NCBI RefSeq assembly: GCF_031453675.1
Contig: NZ_JAVIZX010000001.1
Location: 1,364,001 to 1,428,000, forward strand
Direction: 5' to 3'
DNA length: 64,000 nucleotides
Source: Paracidovorax wautersii
Lineage (GTDB): Bacteria; Pseudomonadota; Gammaproteobacteria; Burkholderiales; Burkholderiaceae_C
Made by a program: the position numbers and the translations under genes. Positions 8,974 to 16,900 of this stretch are shown here, piece by piece. The first letter of the stretch is position 1, and every line of letters starts with the position of its first letter. The notes below the pieces were generated by a model. The model worked only from the letters and a program-made list of their open reading frames with translations. It did no database searches and was not told the origin of the DNA.

Positions 8974-9363
8974 TCAGCGCTTTTCCACGCGCTCGGGGTA
9001 CATCACGTACGGCTTGCCGCCCACCGTGATCTGCACCGCCTTCATGCGCTGGCGCGTGGCGTCCTTGTCGCGGTTGCCCACGACGGTGATGGCATCGCCG
9101 GCCCGGGCGGACTGGGCGGTGAAGCCCGAGCGCTCGGTCTGCGTCGGGTTGCCCAGGTCCACGCGCCAGACCTCGCCCTGGGCCGTCTTCACGTCGATCC
9201 ACGGATGGGGCGGCGCCACCTGCACGCGCTGCACGGTGCCGGCCAGTTCGCTCTGGGCGTCTTCGGCCCAGGACCAGCCGTGGTGGGCATGGGCCAGGCC
9301 GGGTACGGCGGCCCCGGCGGCCAGCGCGGCGGCCAAGGACAAGCGGCGGACGGAAATCAACAT
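8974..9363 (-). CDS. DUF6152 family periplasmic protein
   Basis: A 129-residue exported protein. A cleavable signal peptide (about residues 1-26, ending LAHA) is followed by HHGWSW, the hallmark of the family, and a beta-rich domain with APPHPWIDVKT and QRMKAVQITVGGK. The function is unknown; the paired His suggests metal binding. It stands about 115 bases upstream of the DUF6644-like gene in the same orientation, a recurring pairing that suggests one exported metal- or redox-related unit. Confidence 0.7.
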   Translation of the reverse strand: MLISVRRLSLAAALAAGAAVPGLAHAHHGWSWAEDAQSELAGTVQRVQVAPPHPWIDVKTAQGEVWRVDLGNPTQTERSGFTAQSARAGDAITVVGNRDKDATRQRMKAVQITVGGKPYVMYPERVEKR

Positions 9364-9487
9364 GGCAATACCTCCGGTCGTGGTCGGTCAGTCGAAGGTC
9401 CGCATCGTGCCTGCACCCGGGCGGCAGCGCCACACCATGCCCCCTGCGCGCACGCGGGATGGCGCGGTGCAGGGCGGCGCCCCGGGT

Positions 9488-10480
9488 TCAGAACGGTGCG
9501 TCGTCGTCCTCGGCCGTAGTGGCCGGGGCTGCCGTGGCGGAGGCCGCCGGCTGCCCTTGCGGTGCGGCGGGTGCGGCAGCTCCGCCGAGTTCGGTCCGGC
9601 CCTCGCCGCCCAGCGCCTCGACCAGGTCAGGGATCAGCTTGGTCAGCTCACCCGTGGCGATGGCCACGTCGGTGTCGAAGCCGCCGTCGTCCTTGCCCGT
9701 GCCCTCGAACACCGTGTCCAGGAACGACACCTTCTTGACCTGCAGCCCCTCGCTCAGCACGAAGGACACGCGGTCGTCCCAGGTCATGGCCAGCTTGGTC
9801 GGCAGCTTGCCGGCGGCGATGTGCGCCTGCACCTCTTCGATGTCCAGCGGGTGGCGCGAGTAGCGCACCACGGCCTTGGATTCGTCGGCACTCTTCAATT
9901 CGCATTCGCGGTCCACGCTGAAGCCCACGGGCGGCTCCTGCGTGCTGAGCCAGTGGGACATGGCCGCCTGGGGGCTGGTCTGCGTGTCCAGCAGCGCCAC
10001 CGACAGGCCGGGCAACGCATCCACCAGCAGGCTCACCACCTCGTCGGCACGGCCCTGGCTGCTGGTGTCCAGCACCAGCAGATGCGCCTGCGGGTCGATC
10101 CACACCCACATCGATCCCTGCTTGGTGAACGCCATGGGCAGCAGGTCGAGCTTGGCCTCTTCCTTGAGTTCCTTGCTTTCCTTCTTGCCGGGCTTGCGGC
10201 CGGTCTCCTGCTCGATGCGCGCGGCCTTTTCCTTGACCTTGCGTGCCAGCACCGAGCCGGGCAGCACCTTGGACTCGACCATGAAGCGCAGGATCCACTG
10301 CCCGCCCACCGATTCGGCGAACAGCCCGTGGGCATCGCCCCGCGGCGGCACCCAGCCGATCGACTTTTCCTGCGTGGCACCGCACTCCGCAAACGGCGTC
10401 TTGGTCAGCGCCTCTTCCAACTGCGTCAATTCGACCTGCCACTGCGGCGCAATGCGGTACACGATCATGTTTTTGAACAC
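9488..10480 (-). CDS. rdgC: Recombination-associated protein RdgC
   Basis: A 330-residue RdgC, a ring-shaped dimer that binds double-stranded DNA without sequence preference and restrains RecA filament functions. The family start FKNMIVYRI is preceded by GTG at 10478-10480, giving the usual N-terminus, with GAAGGG upstream. IGWVPPRGD near residue 40 and the WDDRVSF block near 250 fit. The C-terminus carries an extra 30-residue Ala/Pro/Thr-rich acidic tail ending DDDAPF. It stands alone between oppositely oriented or distant genes. Confidence 0.93.
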   Translation of the reverse strand: MFKNMIVYRIAPQWQVELTQLEEALTKTPFAECGATQEKSIGWVPPRGDAHGLFAESVGGQWILRFMVESKVLPGSVLARKVKEKAARIEQETGRKPGKKESKELKEEAKLDLLPMAFTKQGSMWVWIDPQAHLLVLDTSSQGRADEVVSLLVDALPGLSVALLDTQTSPQAAMSHWLSTQEPPVGFSVDRECELKSADESKAVVRYSRHPLDIEEVQAHIAAGKLPTKLAMTWDDRVSFVLSEGLQVKKVSFLDTVFEGTGKDDGGFDTDVAIATGELTKLIPDLVEALGGEGRTELGGAAAPAAPQGQPAASATAAPATTAEDDDAPF

Positions 10481-10886
10481 GGACTCACCCTTCGTACATC
10501 TGAACTCTGCTGTGCCGGCGCGCGCTCGCGGTCGCCGCACCGGGCCGCCATTGTCGGCGCTCGCGCTGCTGCCTGCGGGCGAGACTACGCACCGTTACGC
10601 CCCGCCAAGCATACGCTACATTTTTAATAGCTATATGCGCTTATGGATAGGGCGCTATCGGCCTATTTGACCTGAAACTGCCCCAGCCTGCACCCGGCCG
10701 TGCGTCGGCGCCGCATCCGGGCGGCGCAACCGAACGTTGGCACAACTTTACACACCCACATGCGCCGCGCATGGCGCAGATACATCGGCGCCAGACACTG
10801 CATCCAGGCGCCAGGGCTTCGTGCTTCCTCCGGATCCCGCCCCGGCGCTTCTCCTTCCACCGTGAAGACCACCGAAAGGAAACACC
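10481..10886. other. Non-coding stretch between rdgC and the Spy-like gene
   Basis: About 400 bases without a supported gene. It holds an intergenic repeat at 10617-10667 and a possible plus-strand promoter region at about 10735-10760 (TTGGCACAACTTTACAC). I see no RNA gene. Confidence 0.4.
10617..10667. repeat. Intergenic repeat of the ATAGCTGCTTGCGCT family, diverged copy
   Basis: AATAGCTATATGCGCTTATGG is followed by a GGGCGCTAT half, so the copy keeps the GCGCTTAT / inverted GCGC layout of the family but has lost the TGCTT block. AT-rich flanks contrast with the surrounding GC-rich sequence. Confidence 0.5.
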
Positions 10887-11483
10887 ATGGCCCGCCTTCT
10901 CCCCCAACGCATCGCCTCCACCTCGCTGGCCGCCGCCCTGCTGGTCGCCATCGCCACCCCCGTCCTGGCACAGCCCGCACCGTCTGCCCCGCCGGCTGCC
11001 GCCACGGCACCCGCCCCGGCCGACGGCGCGCAGGGGCCGCGCCACCAGCGCGCCCATTCGCCGGAACGGTTCAAGGAGCGCATGGCCCAGCGCGCGGCGC
11101 AGCTCAAGCAGAAGCTGCAGCTCACGCCGGCACAGGAACCCGCTTGGACGGCCTTCACTACCGCCATGCAGCCGCCCGCCGGCCCGCGCCACGCCAAGCT
11201 GGACCGCAAGGAAATGGACCAGCTGACCACGCCAGAGCGCATCGACCGCATGCGGGCCCTGCGCGCCCAGCGCTCGGCTGAAATGGACCGCCGCGACGAG
11301 GCCGTGAAGACCTTCTATGCCGCGCTGACGCCTGCGCAGCAGAAGACCTTCGACGCTGAAGCCCACCGCATGCATCCCCGCATGGACGGCGGCCCTGGCC
11401 ACCGCGGCGCCGACGGCGAACCCGGCAAGGACGGCCGCCCGGGCAAGCCCGCTGCGCCCGCAGCACCGGCGGCGCCTCAGTAA
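10887..11483 (+). CDS. Spy/CpxP-like (LTXXQ motif) periplasmic protein
   Basis: A 198-residue exported protein. The signal peptide covers about residues 1-29 (cleavage near VLAQP). A Pro/Ala linker follows, then a helical domain with two LTXXQ-type motifs, LTPAQEPAW near 78 and LTPAQQKTF near 150, as in Spy and CpxP, which act as ATP-independent periplasmic chaperones or stress modulators. The C-terminus is a Gly/Pro/Ala tail with collagen-like GXX repeats. AAGGAAAC lies just before the ATG. The envelope-stress role is inferred from the family. Confidence 0.8.
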   Translation: MARLLPQRIASTSLAAALLVAIATPVLAQPAPSAPPAAATAPAPADGAQGPRHQRAHSPERFKERMAQRAAQLKQKLQLTPAQEPAWTAFTTAMQPPAGPRHAKLDRKEMDQLTTPERIDRMRALRAQRSAEMDRRDEAVKTFYAALTPAQQKTFDAEAHRMHPRMDGGPGHRGADGEPGKDGRPGKPAAPAAPAAPQ

Positions 11484-11557
11484 ACGACGCTGGCCGCAGA
11501 AAGGGGGGGCCACTGGCGGCACACGCCTGCCGCCTCCCGCCTGCACCACCTCGCACC

Positions 11558-11577
11558 CACCCGGCTTCGGCCGGGTG
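11558..11577 (+). terminator. Hairpin after the Spy-like gene
   Basis: CACCCGGC-TTCG-GCCGGGTG is a perfect 8-bp stem with a UUCG-type tetraloop, 75 bases after the stop. The downstream sequence is only weakly T-rich, so termination efficiency is uncertain. Confidence 0.45.
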
Positions 11578-11769
11578 TCCGTGTTCTGGGCCGCCGGAAA
11601 CCGGTCTGCCCGTCGCCACGGTGGAGCGTGGTGTGGCGCACATCCCGGGGCCGTTGTAAAGCACATACACCGATGCCCGACAACCGTCCATGGTCGAGGC
11701 AGCCGCCTACAAGCGCTCGGCGCAACGGAGGAATAGAGTCGTTACATATTTTTATAACCCTGACTGCCC

Positions 11770-12393
11770 ATGTTGCACTCTGCTCTGCACCGTCCACTCT
11801 TCCAGGGCCGCCGCCCTGCCAGCGCACGCTTCGCATTTCCGCTGACGATCGCTGCCGCAGCCATCTCCTGGGGCGCCGGCCTCGGCAGCGCACAGGCCCA
11901 GCCCGTGTCGGATGCGTACCACGCCCCCTCGGTCTATGTGCAGGGCAACTGGGCCGAACACGGCAGCGATGCGGCAACCATCGGCGTGACCCTGCCCTGG
12001 AGCCAATGGCGCAGCGAATTCTGGGGCAGCGAACTGCGCGGCCACTGGGACATCAACCTGAGCCGCTGGTCGTTCGACGGCGTGGCCGGCTACAACAGCA
12101 TCAACGTGCTGAGCGTGACCCCCACGCTGCGCCTGCGCCCCGACCAGGGACGCTCCGCCTGGTTCTGGGAAGCCGGCATCGGCGCCACGCTGGCCGATGA
12201 CCGCTACCGCACCACCAACAAGGAATTCAGCACCTCGTTCAACTTCGCCTCCCACCTCGGCCTGGGCGTGAACTTCGGCGCCCAGCGCCAGCACGAGGTG
12301 TCCGTGCGCGTGCAGCACGTCTCCAACGCCAGCATCAAGCGCCCCAACCCCGGCGAGAACTTCGTTCAGCTGCGCTACGGCTTCCACTTCTGA
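11770..12393 (+). CDS. pagL: PagL-like lipid A 3-O-deacylase (acyloxyacyl hydrolase)
   Basis: A 207-residue outer-membrane beta-barrel lipase that removes the 3-O acyl chain from lipid A. After an N-terminal export sequence (cleavage near AQAQ, about residue 44) come alternating beta strands. The catalytic triad of the family is visible near the C-terminus as H183-x-S185 (QHVSNAS) and E196 (NPGENF). The last residue is Phe, as in BamA-assembled barrels. A terminator follows. The N-terminal 20 residues before the hydrophobic segment are long for a signal peptide, so a later start is possible. Confidence 0.87.
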   Translation: MLHSALHRPLFQGRRPASARFAFPLTIAAAAISWGAGLGSAQAQPVSDAYHAPSVYVQGNWAEHGSDAATIGVTLPWSQWRSEFWGSELRGHWDINLSRWSFDGVAGYNSINVLSVTPTLRLRPDQGRSAWFWEAGIGATLADDRYRTTNKEFSTSFNFASHLGLGVNFGAQRQHEVSVRVQHVSNASIKRPNPGENFVQLRYGFHF

Positions 12394-12424
12394 GCTGAGC
12401 GGCGGCGACCCGCGCCCCACCACC

Positions 12425-12447
12425 AGGCCCTTCGGGGCCTTTTTTTT
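12425..12447 (+). terminator. Rho-independent terminator of pagL
   Basis: AGGCCC-TTCG-GGGCCT with a run of eight T, 32 bases after the pagL stop. Confidence 0.9.
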
Positions 12448-12637
12448 CGGCTGCGATCGACCGCCCGGCGGAGCCGGCTGTGGAAAAGCCTGGGGATGGA
12501 ATCGGAACAACCGCAGGCTTATCCACAGCGCAAGCCGCCACGCCGAAGTTGTTGTCGGCGGCTCCCGGCGTTCCCCCGGGTTCCGGCCACAGGGTTGAAC
12601 GGAAGCCAAGTCCTTGGCAGGCAAGGAAAAAAGCGGC

Positions 12638-12702
12638 TTGTCCACACAAAGGGGCGCGCTCTACTACTACTGCTATTGATTTATAGAACTTCTAAGGAAT
12701 AA
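12638..12702 (+). other. DnaA-box / DnaA-trio unwinding module, copy 1
   Basis: TTGTCCACA (12638-12646), a GC-rich spacer AAAGGGGCGCGC, then TAC TAC TAC TGC TAT triplets (12662-12676) running into an AT-rich stretch up to 12702. Same order and strand as copy 2 at 13249. Confidence 0.65.
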
Positions 12703-13248
12703 CCAGAACCGAGAGGCCGCGCTTCAGAACAGGCCATGCACGGCGCGATCCACCGGAGCAAAAGGCCGTGGCGAAGACCCTCAGGCCCTGGCGCCGCATG
12801 AACGAAGCACCCGTGCGGCGGGGCCCGGGTTCCCTTCGCGTCGACCTTGTCGTGCAGGGGCGAACGGCCGTAGGGCTGGGCACAACACTGCGGTGGCGCG
12901 CAGGGCACAGGCCGGACGGGATGCAGGGTGACGCCACGGCCTTTGCCGGGCCATGGAAGGCTTGTGCAGCGCGTTCGATGCCCCAGGAGCAAGCCCTTGG
13001 CTGCAGATGCCCGTGCGGCCACCACGGGGCGGTCACTGGCGAATCGGCTACCTGGGGACGGGTCCCAGATCGGCGTCCGGTTGCCCGAGCGGGAACAACC
13101 ATGGGGACAGTTGTGGAACAACCGGGCAGTTGTCCACAGAAAAAGAAGGCCGCTTCTCTTTATCCCCTTTCAGGGTGCAGTGCGCGCGGGGGGACACCCA
13201 CAGGCTTGTGCGCGGGCCAATGCGTTGATCCGCTGGGGCAAAAGCGAC

Positions 13249-13313
13249 TTATCCACAGACAGCTCCCGCCTCTACTACTACCACTATGTTTTTATAAAAG
13301 AAATAAAGAAGAA
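13249..13313 (+). other. DnaA-box / DnaA-trio unwinding module, copy 2
   Basis: Perfect TTATCCACA (13249-13257), a GC-rich spacer, then TAC TAC TAC CAC TAT triplets (13273-13287) followed by the most AT-rich tract of the region (TTTTTATAAAAGAAATAAAG). This is the stronger of the two modules. Confidence 0.68.
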
Positions 13314-13622
13314 GACAGGGACAACAGCAACCTCCCCGGGCACCGGTTTTTCGTGATGGAGGTCCGAGGAAAGCCCGTTGAGCGTGCGAGGTGGGTCGCT
13401 GGGATCGGTGCCGGGCGAGACAGGCCGAGAAAACGGGGGAGAAGGGGACTGGCCGAACCCGATACGCGGGGGTTGGGCAAGGGAGAGAACGTCTTTGCAA
13501 GGCTCCTAGAAGGCCTTTGCCGGGCTTCAGGGGATGCTTTCAGGGGGGAGCTGACCGGCGAAGGCGCCGGGGTCCGGAAGATCGCTGCGTACGGACGACG
13601 CGCGGAGGGATGTGGAGGGATG

Positions 13623-13895
13623 TCAGATGGCGAACGCTTCGCGGTCCTTGCCCGCGATCCACTTCGGCGGCTTGCCCCGGCCGGACCAAGTGGCGCCCGT
13701 CACGGGGTTGAGGTACTTGGCCGGCGCCTTGCGGGGCTCCGGCTGCCAGGGAAAGACCTGCTGTGCGGTGAAGCCGAATTCTTCCACCAGCTGTTTCACG
13801 GTGACGAGGGCGGCTTCGGAGGCCTGTTTGCGGGCTTGGGCGATCTGTGCGTCGAGCGCCTTCTTCTGGGCGAGGAGTTCTGAGTAGCTGGCCAT
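13623..13895 (-). CDS. H-NS family nucleoid-associated protein
   Basis: A 90-residue H-NS-like protein. The N-terminal helix (ASYSELLAQKKALDAQIAQ) serves oligomerisation, and the C-terminal DNA-binding motif reads YLNPVTGATWSGRGKPPKWI (about residues 62-81). The GRG core inserts into AT-rich minor grooves and silences AT-rich or foreign DNA. The start is the ATG at 13893-13895; an upstream in-frame ATG would add 11 residues. TGTGGAAAA at 13908-13916, just upstream of the start, resembles a DnaA box, and the gene borders the candidate origin. Confidence 0.87.
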   Translation of the reverse strand: MASYSELLAQKKALDAQIAQARKQASEAALVTVKQLVEEFGFTAQQVFPWQPEPRKAPAKYLNPVTGATWSGRGKPPKWIAGKDREAFAI

Positions 13896-13988
13896 CTGCA
13901 GTTGCGGTGTGGAAAAGCGCAACAGCATAGGGGATGGACAGGCAGGCGCACGCCGCGTGGTCGGAAGCCCGCCGGGACGCTGGCCTGG

Positions 13989-16900
13989 TCAGCCCCGCGC
14001 GGGGCGCGGCATGGCGACGCCTGCGGCGCGCTGCACCAGAAACTGCTCCAGCAGGTCCACCGGCAGGGGCCGGCTGAACAGATAGCCTTGGTACAGGCGG
14101 CAGCCGGCGCGGGCCAGGCGGTCGCGCTGCTCAGCCGTTTCCACCCCTTCGGCGATCACTTCCAGGCCCAGGCTGCGCGACAGGCCGATGATGGTGTCCA
14201 CGATGGCGGCGTCGTTCGGATCGGTGAGCAGGTCGCGCACGAAGCTCTGGTCGATCTTGAGCTGGTCCAGCGGCATGCGCTTGAGGTAGGCCAGGGAGGA
14301 ATAGCCCGTCCCGAAATCGTCGAGCGAGAACCCCACGCCATAGGAGCGCAGCGCCGCCATGGTGGCGATGGTGGTTTCCATGTCCTCCACCAGCAGGCTC
14401 TCGGTCAGTTCCAGCTTGAGCTGCCCGGACGGTGCTCCGGTGATGGCCAGCACCCGCGCCACGTCGTCCACGAAGCCGGCGTGGCGGAACTGCCGCGAGC
14501 TCACGTTGACCGCCATGGTCAGGTGCGAGCGGTCCGGATCGTCCTGCCACATCGCCAGGGTCTTGCAGGCGGTGTGGAGCACCCAGCGGCCCAGGGCCAG
14601 CACCAGGCCGGTCTCCTCGGCCAGCGGAATGAACTGGCCGGGCGGGACCATGCCGCGTTGCGGGTGGGCCCAGCGCAGCAGCGCCTCGACGCCGACGACG
14701 CGGTGGGCGTCGTCCATCTGCGGCTGGTAGTGCAGCAGGAACTCTTCCTGGGCCAACGCAGCGCGCAGGTCCGTCTCCAGCGTGGCGCGCGCGGTGACCA
14801 CGTCCTGCATGTCCGGGTCGAAGAAGCGCAGCGTGTTGCGGCCCGCCGTCTTGGCCTGGTACATGGCGAGGTCGGCCTGCTTGAGCAGTTCGCCCACGCT
14901 GGTGTGCGCGTCGTTGAACGGGGCGATGCCGATGCTGGGCGTGGTGCGGTAGTGGTAGCCCGCCAGCGTATAGGGCGCGCCGAGGACCGACAGCACCTTC
15001 TCACCCAGGCTGCGCGCGTGCAGCGCCAGCTCCTCCGGAGCGGCGCTCAGTTCCTCGACCATCACGACGAACTCGTCGCCGCCCAGCCGGGCCACGGTGT
15101 CGATGCTGCGCACACAGGTGTTGAGCCGCTGCGCCACCTGCTGCAGCAGCAAGTCGCCCTTGTCATGCCCCAGGGTGTCGTTCAGCGTCTTGAAGTTGTC
15201 CAGGTCGATGAACAGCAGCGCCCCGCCCTGGTGCCGGCGCTGGGCATTGGCCAGGGCATGGGCCATGCGGTCCATGAGCAGCATGCGGTTGGGCAGGCCG
15301 GTGAGCGCGTCGTAGAAGGCCAGGCGCTGGATCTCCCGCTCGGTCGCCTTGCGCTGGGCGATATCGGAATTGATGGCCAGGATGGATTCCGGCCGCCCCT
15401 CGTCGTCGCGTACCAGCGTCCAGCTGCCTTCCACTTCCAGGGGCTGTCCGCCGGCGTGGTACTGCGTGATCTCGCCCGTCCACTCGCCCTGCTCCAGCGT
15501 GATGGCCGTGGCCCGCAGGAACTCCTGCAGGTCGTCCTGGTACAGCAGTTCGCTGATGCGCCGGCCCATCGCCTGCTCGCTCGGCCAGCCGTACATGCGT
15601 TCGGCGCCCTGGCTCCAGAACAGGATGCGGTGGTCCAGGTCGCGCACGATGATGGCGTCGCGTGCCTTGTCCAGCAGCGAGGCCTGGCGGCGGTTGCGCA
15701 GGTCGGCGGTCTGCCGCTCGATCTCGGCGCTGGCGCGCGCCGCGAAGATCTGCAGCGTGTTGACGACGAACTCCGGGTCCTGCAATGCGTGGCGGAACAT
15801 CACGAAGATCAGGCCCATCGGCTGGCCGTCGCTGGCCGTCAGCTGGTGGCCGACATAGCTGCGCGCCTGCGCCCGCTGCACCAGGTTGGCGTGGGGGTAC
15901 TCCCGCAGTGCGTCGTCGACCACCACCAGCTGCCGCTGCGTCACCAGAGCGTGGCCCGGCGTGCCTTCCAGCCGGTACTCGGAGTTGGGCAGGCTCTCGC
16001 CCAGCAGGATGCGCGACAGCGTCATGGCCCGCTGGGGGGCGCCGCCGGTGCCGGGCAGCAACCGTGCCACCCCGGCTGCCTGCGCACCGAGTGCATCCGC
16101 CATGTTGTGGGCCAGCGTGCCGAAGAATTCCGCCCCCGTGCTTGCCGACACGGCGGACGCCACCTTGAGCAGCGTGGCCTGCAATCGCTCCTGCTCTTCG
16201 CGTACGCGCAGCGTCTCCAGGCCGTACGCCACATCGGTGGCCAGCTCTTCCAGCAGCTGGGTCTCCTGGGCGCTGATGTGCAGCACCTCGGGGGCATACA
16301 GGTACAGCACGGCGAACGTGCGGTGCGCGTTGCGCAGCGGCAGGCAGATCACGGCGTGGAAGCCGTGGCCGATCATCTGGTCGATGTCCTGGGCGAAGGT
16401 GGCGCTGCGGCGGATGTCCCGCACGATCACGGTCTTGCCGCTGCGGATGGCCACGCCGGCCGGGCCGCGGCCGGCCGGTGAGTCCGCAGACCAGCTCAGC
16501 TGCAGTCCCTGCAGAAAGTCCTCGTTATGGCCGGCGTGCGCGACGGGGTCGACGGTCTTGCCGGCATCGTCGCAGGCCATGCCCACCCAGCCCATGCGGT
16601 AGCCGCCGATCTCCACGGCGATGCGGCAGATGTCGTGCAGCAGGTCGGTGCGCGAGCGGGCGCGCACGATGGTCTCGTTGCAGGCGCTCAGCAGCCGCTG
16701 GGCGCGGCCCAGCCGCGCCAGCTCGCGTTCCACGCGCAGGCGCTGCGTCACGTCCGAGCCGAGCACCTGCCGCGCCGCCACGCCGTTGAAGTGGATGCCG
16801 CCCACGGAGATCTCCATGTCGATCACCGTCCCGTCCTTGCGCCGGTGGCGGCGCAGCACGTTGCTGCAGGGCTCGTGGTGGGCCATGGCTTCGGTGGCGG

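Larger units (their letters stand above)
12479..13313. other. Candidate chromosomal replication origin (oriC), bipartite
   Basis: No convincing gene lies between the pagL terminator and 13622. The stretch carries two perfect consensus DnaA boxes TTATCCACA (12519-12527, 13249-13257), two TTGTCCACA boxes (12638-12646, 13130-13138) and inverse-oriented near matches TGTGGAAAA (12479-12487) and TGTGGAACA (13112-13120). Two of the boxes are followed by a GC-rich spacer, a run of TAC-type triplets and an AT-rich tract, the layout of the basal unwinding system described in B. subtilis and other bacteria (DnaA box, GC spacer, DnaA-trio). The remaining 13314-13622 shows no feature. Origin function is inferred; dnaA itself would be expected to the right of gyrB, outside the window. 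Confidence 0.7.

Noticed and set aside
12692-13600. Several open frames in the candidate origin
   Set aside because: Translations are low-complexity Arg/Gly/Pro-rich with no family pattern or ribosome-binding site, and they span the DnaA boxes and triplet runs.
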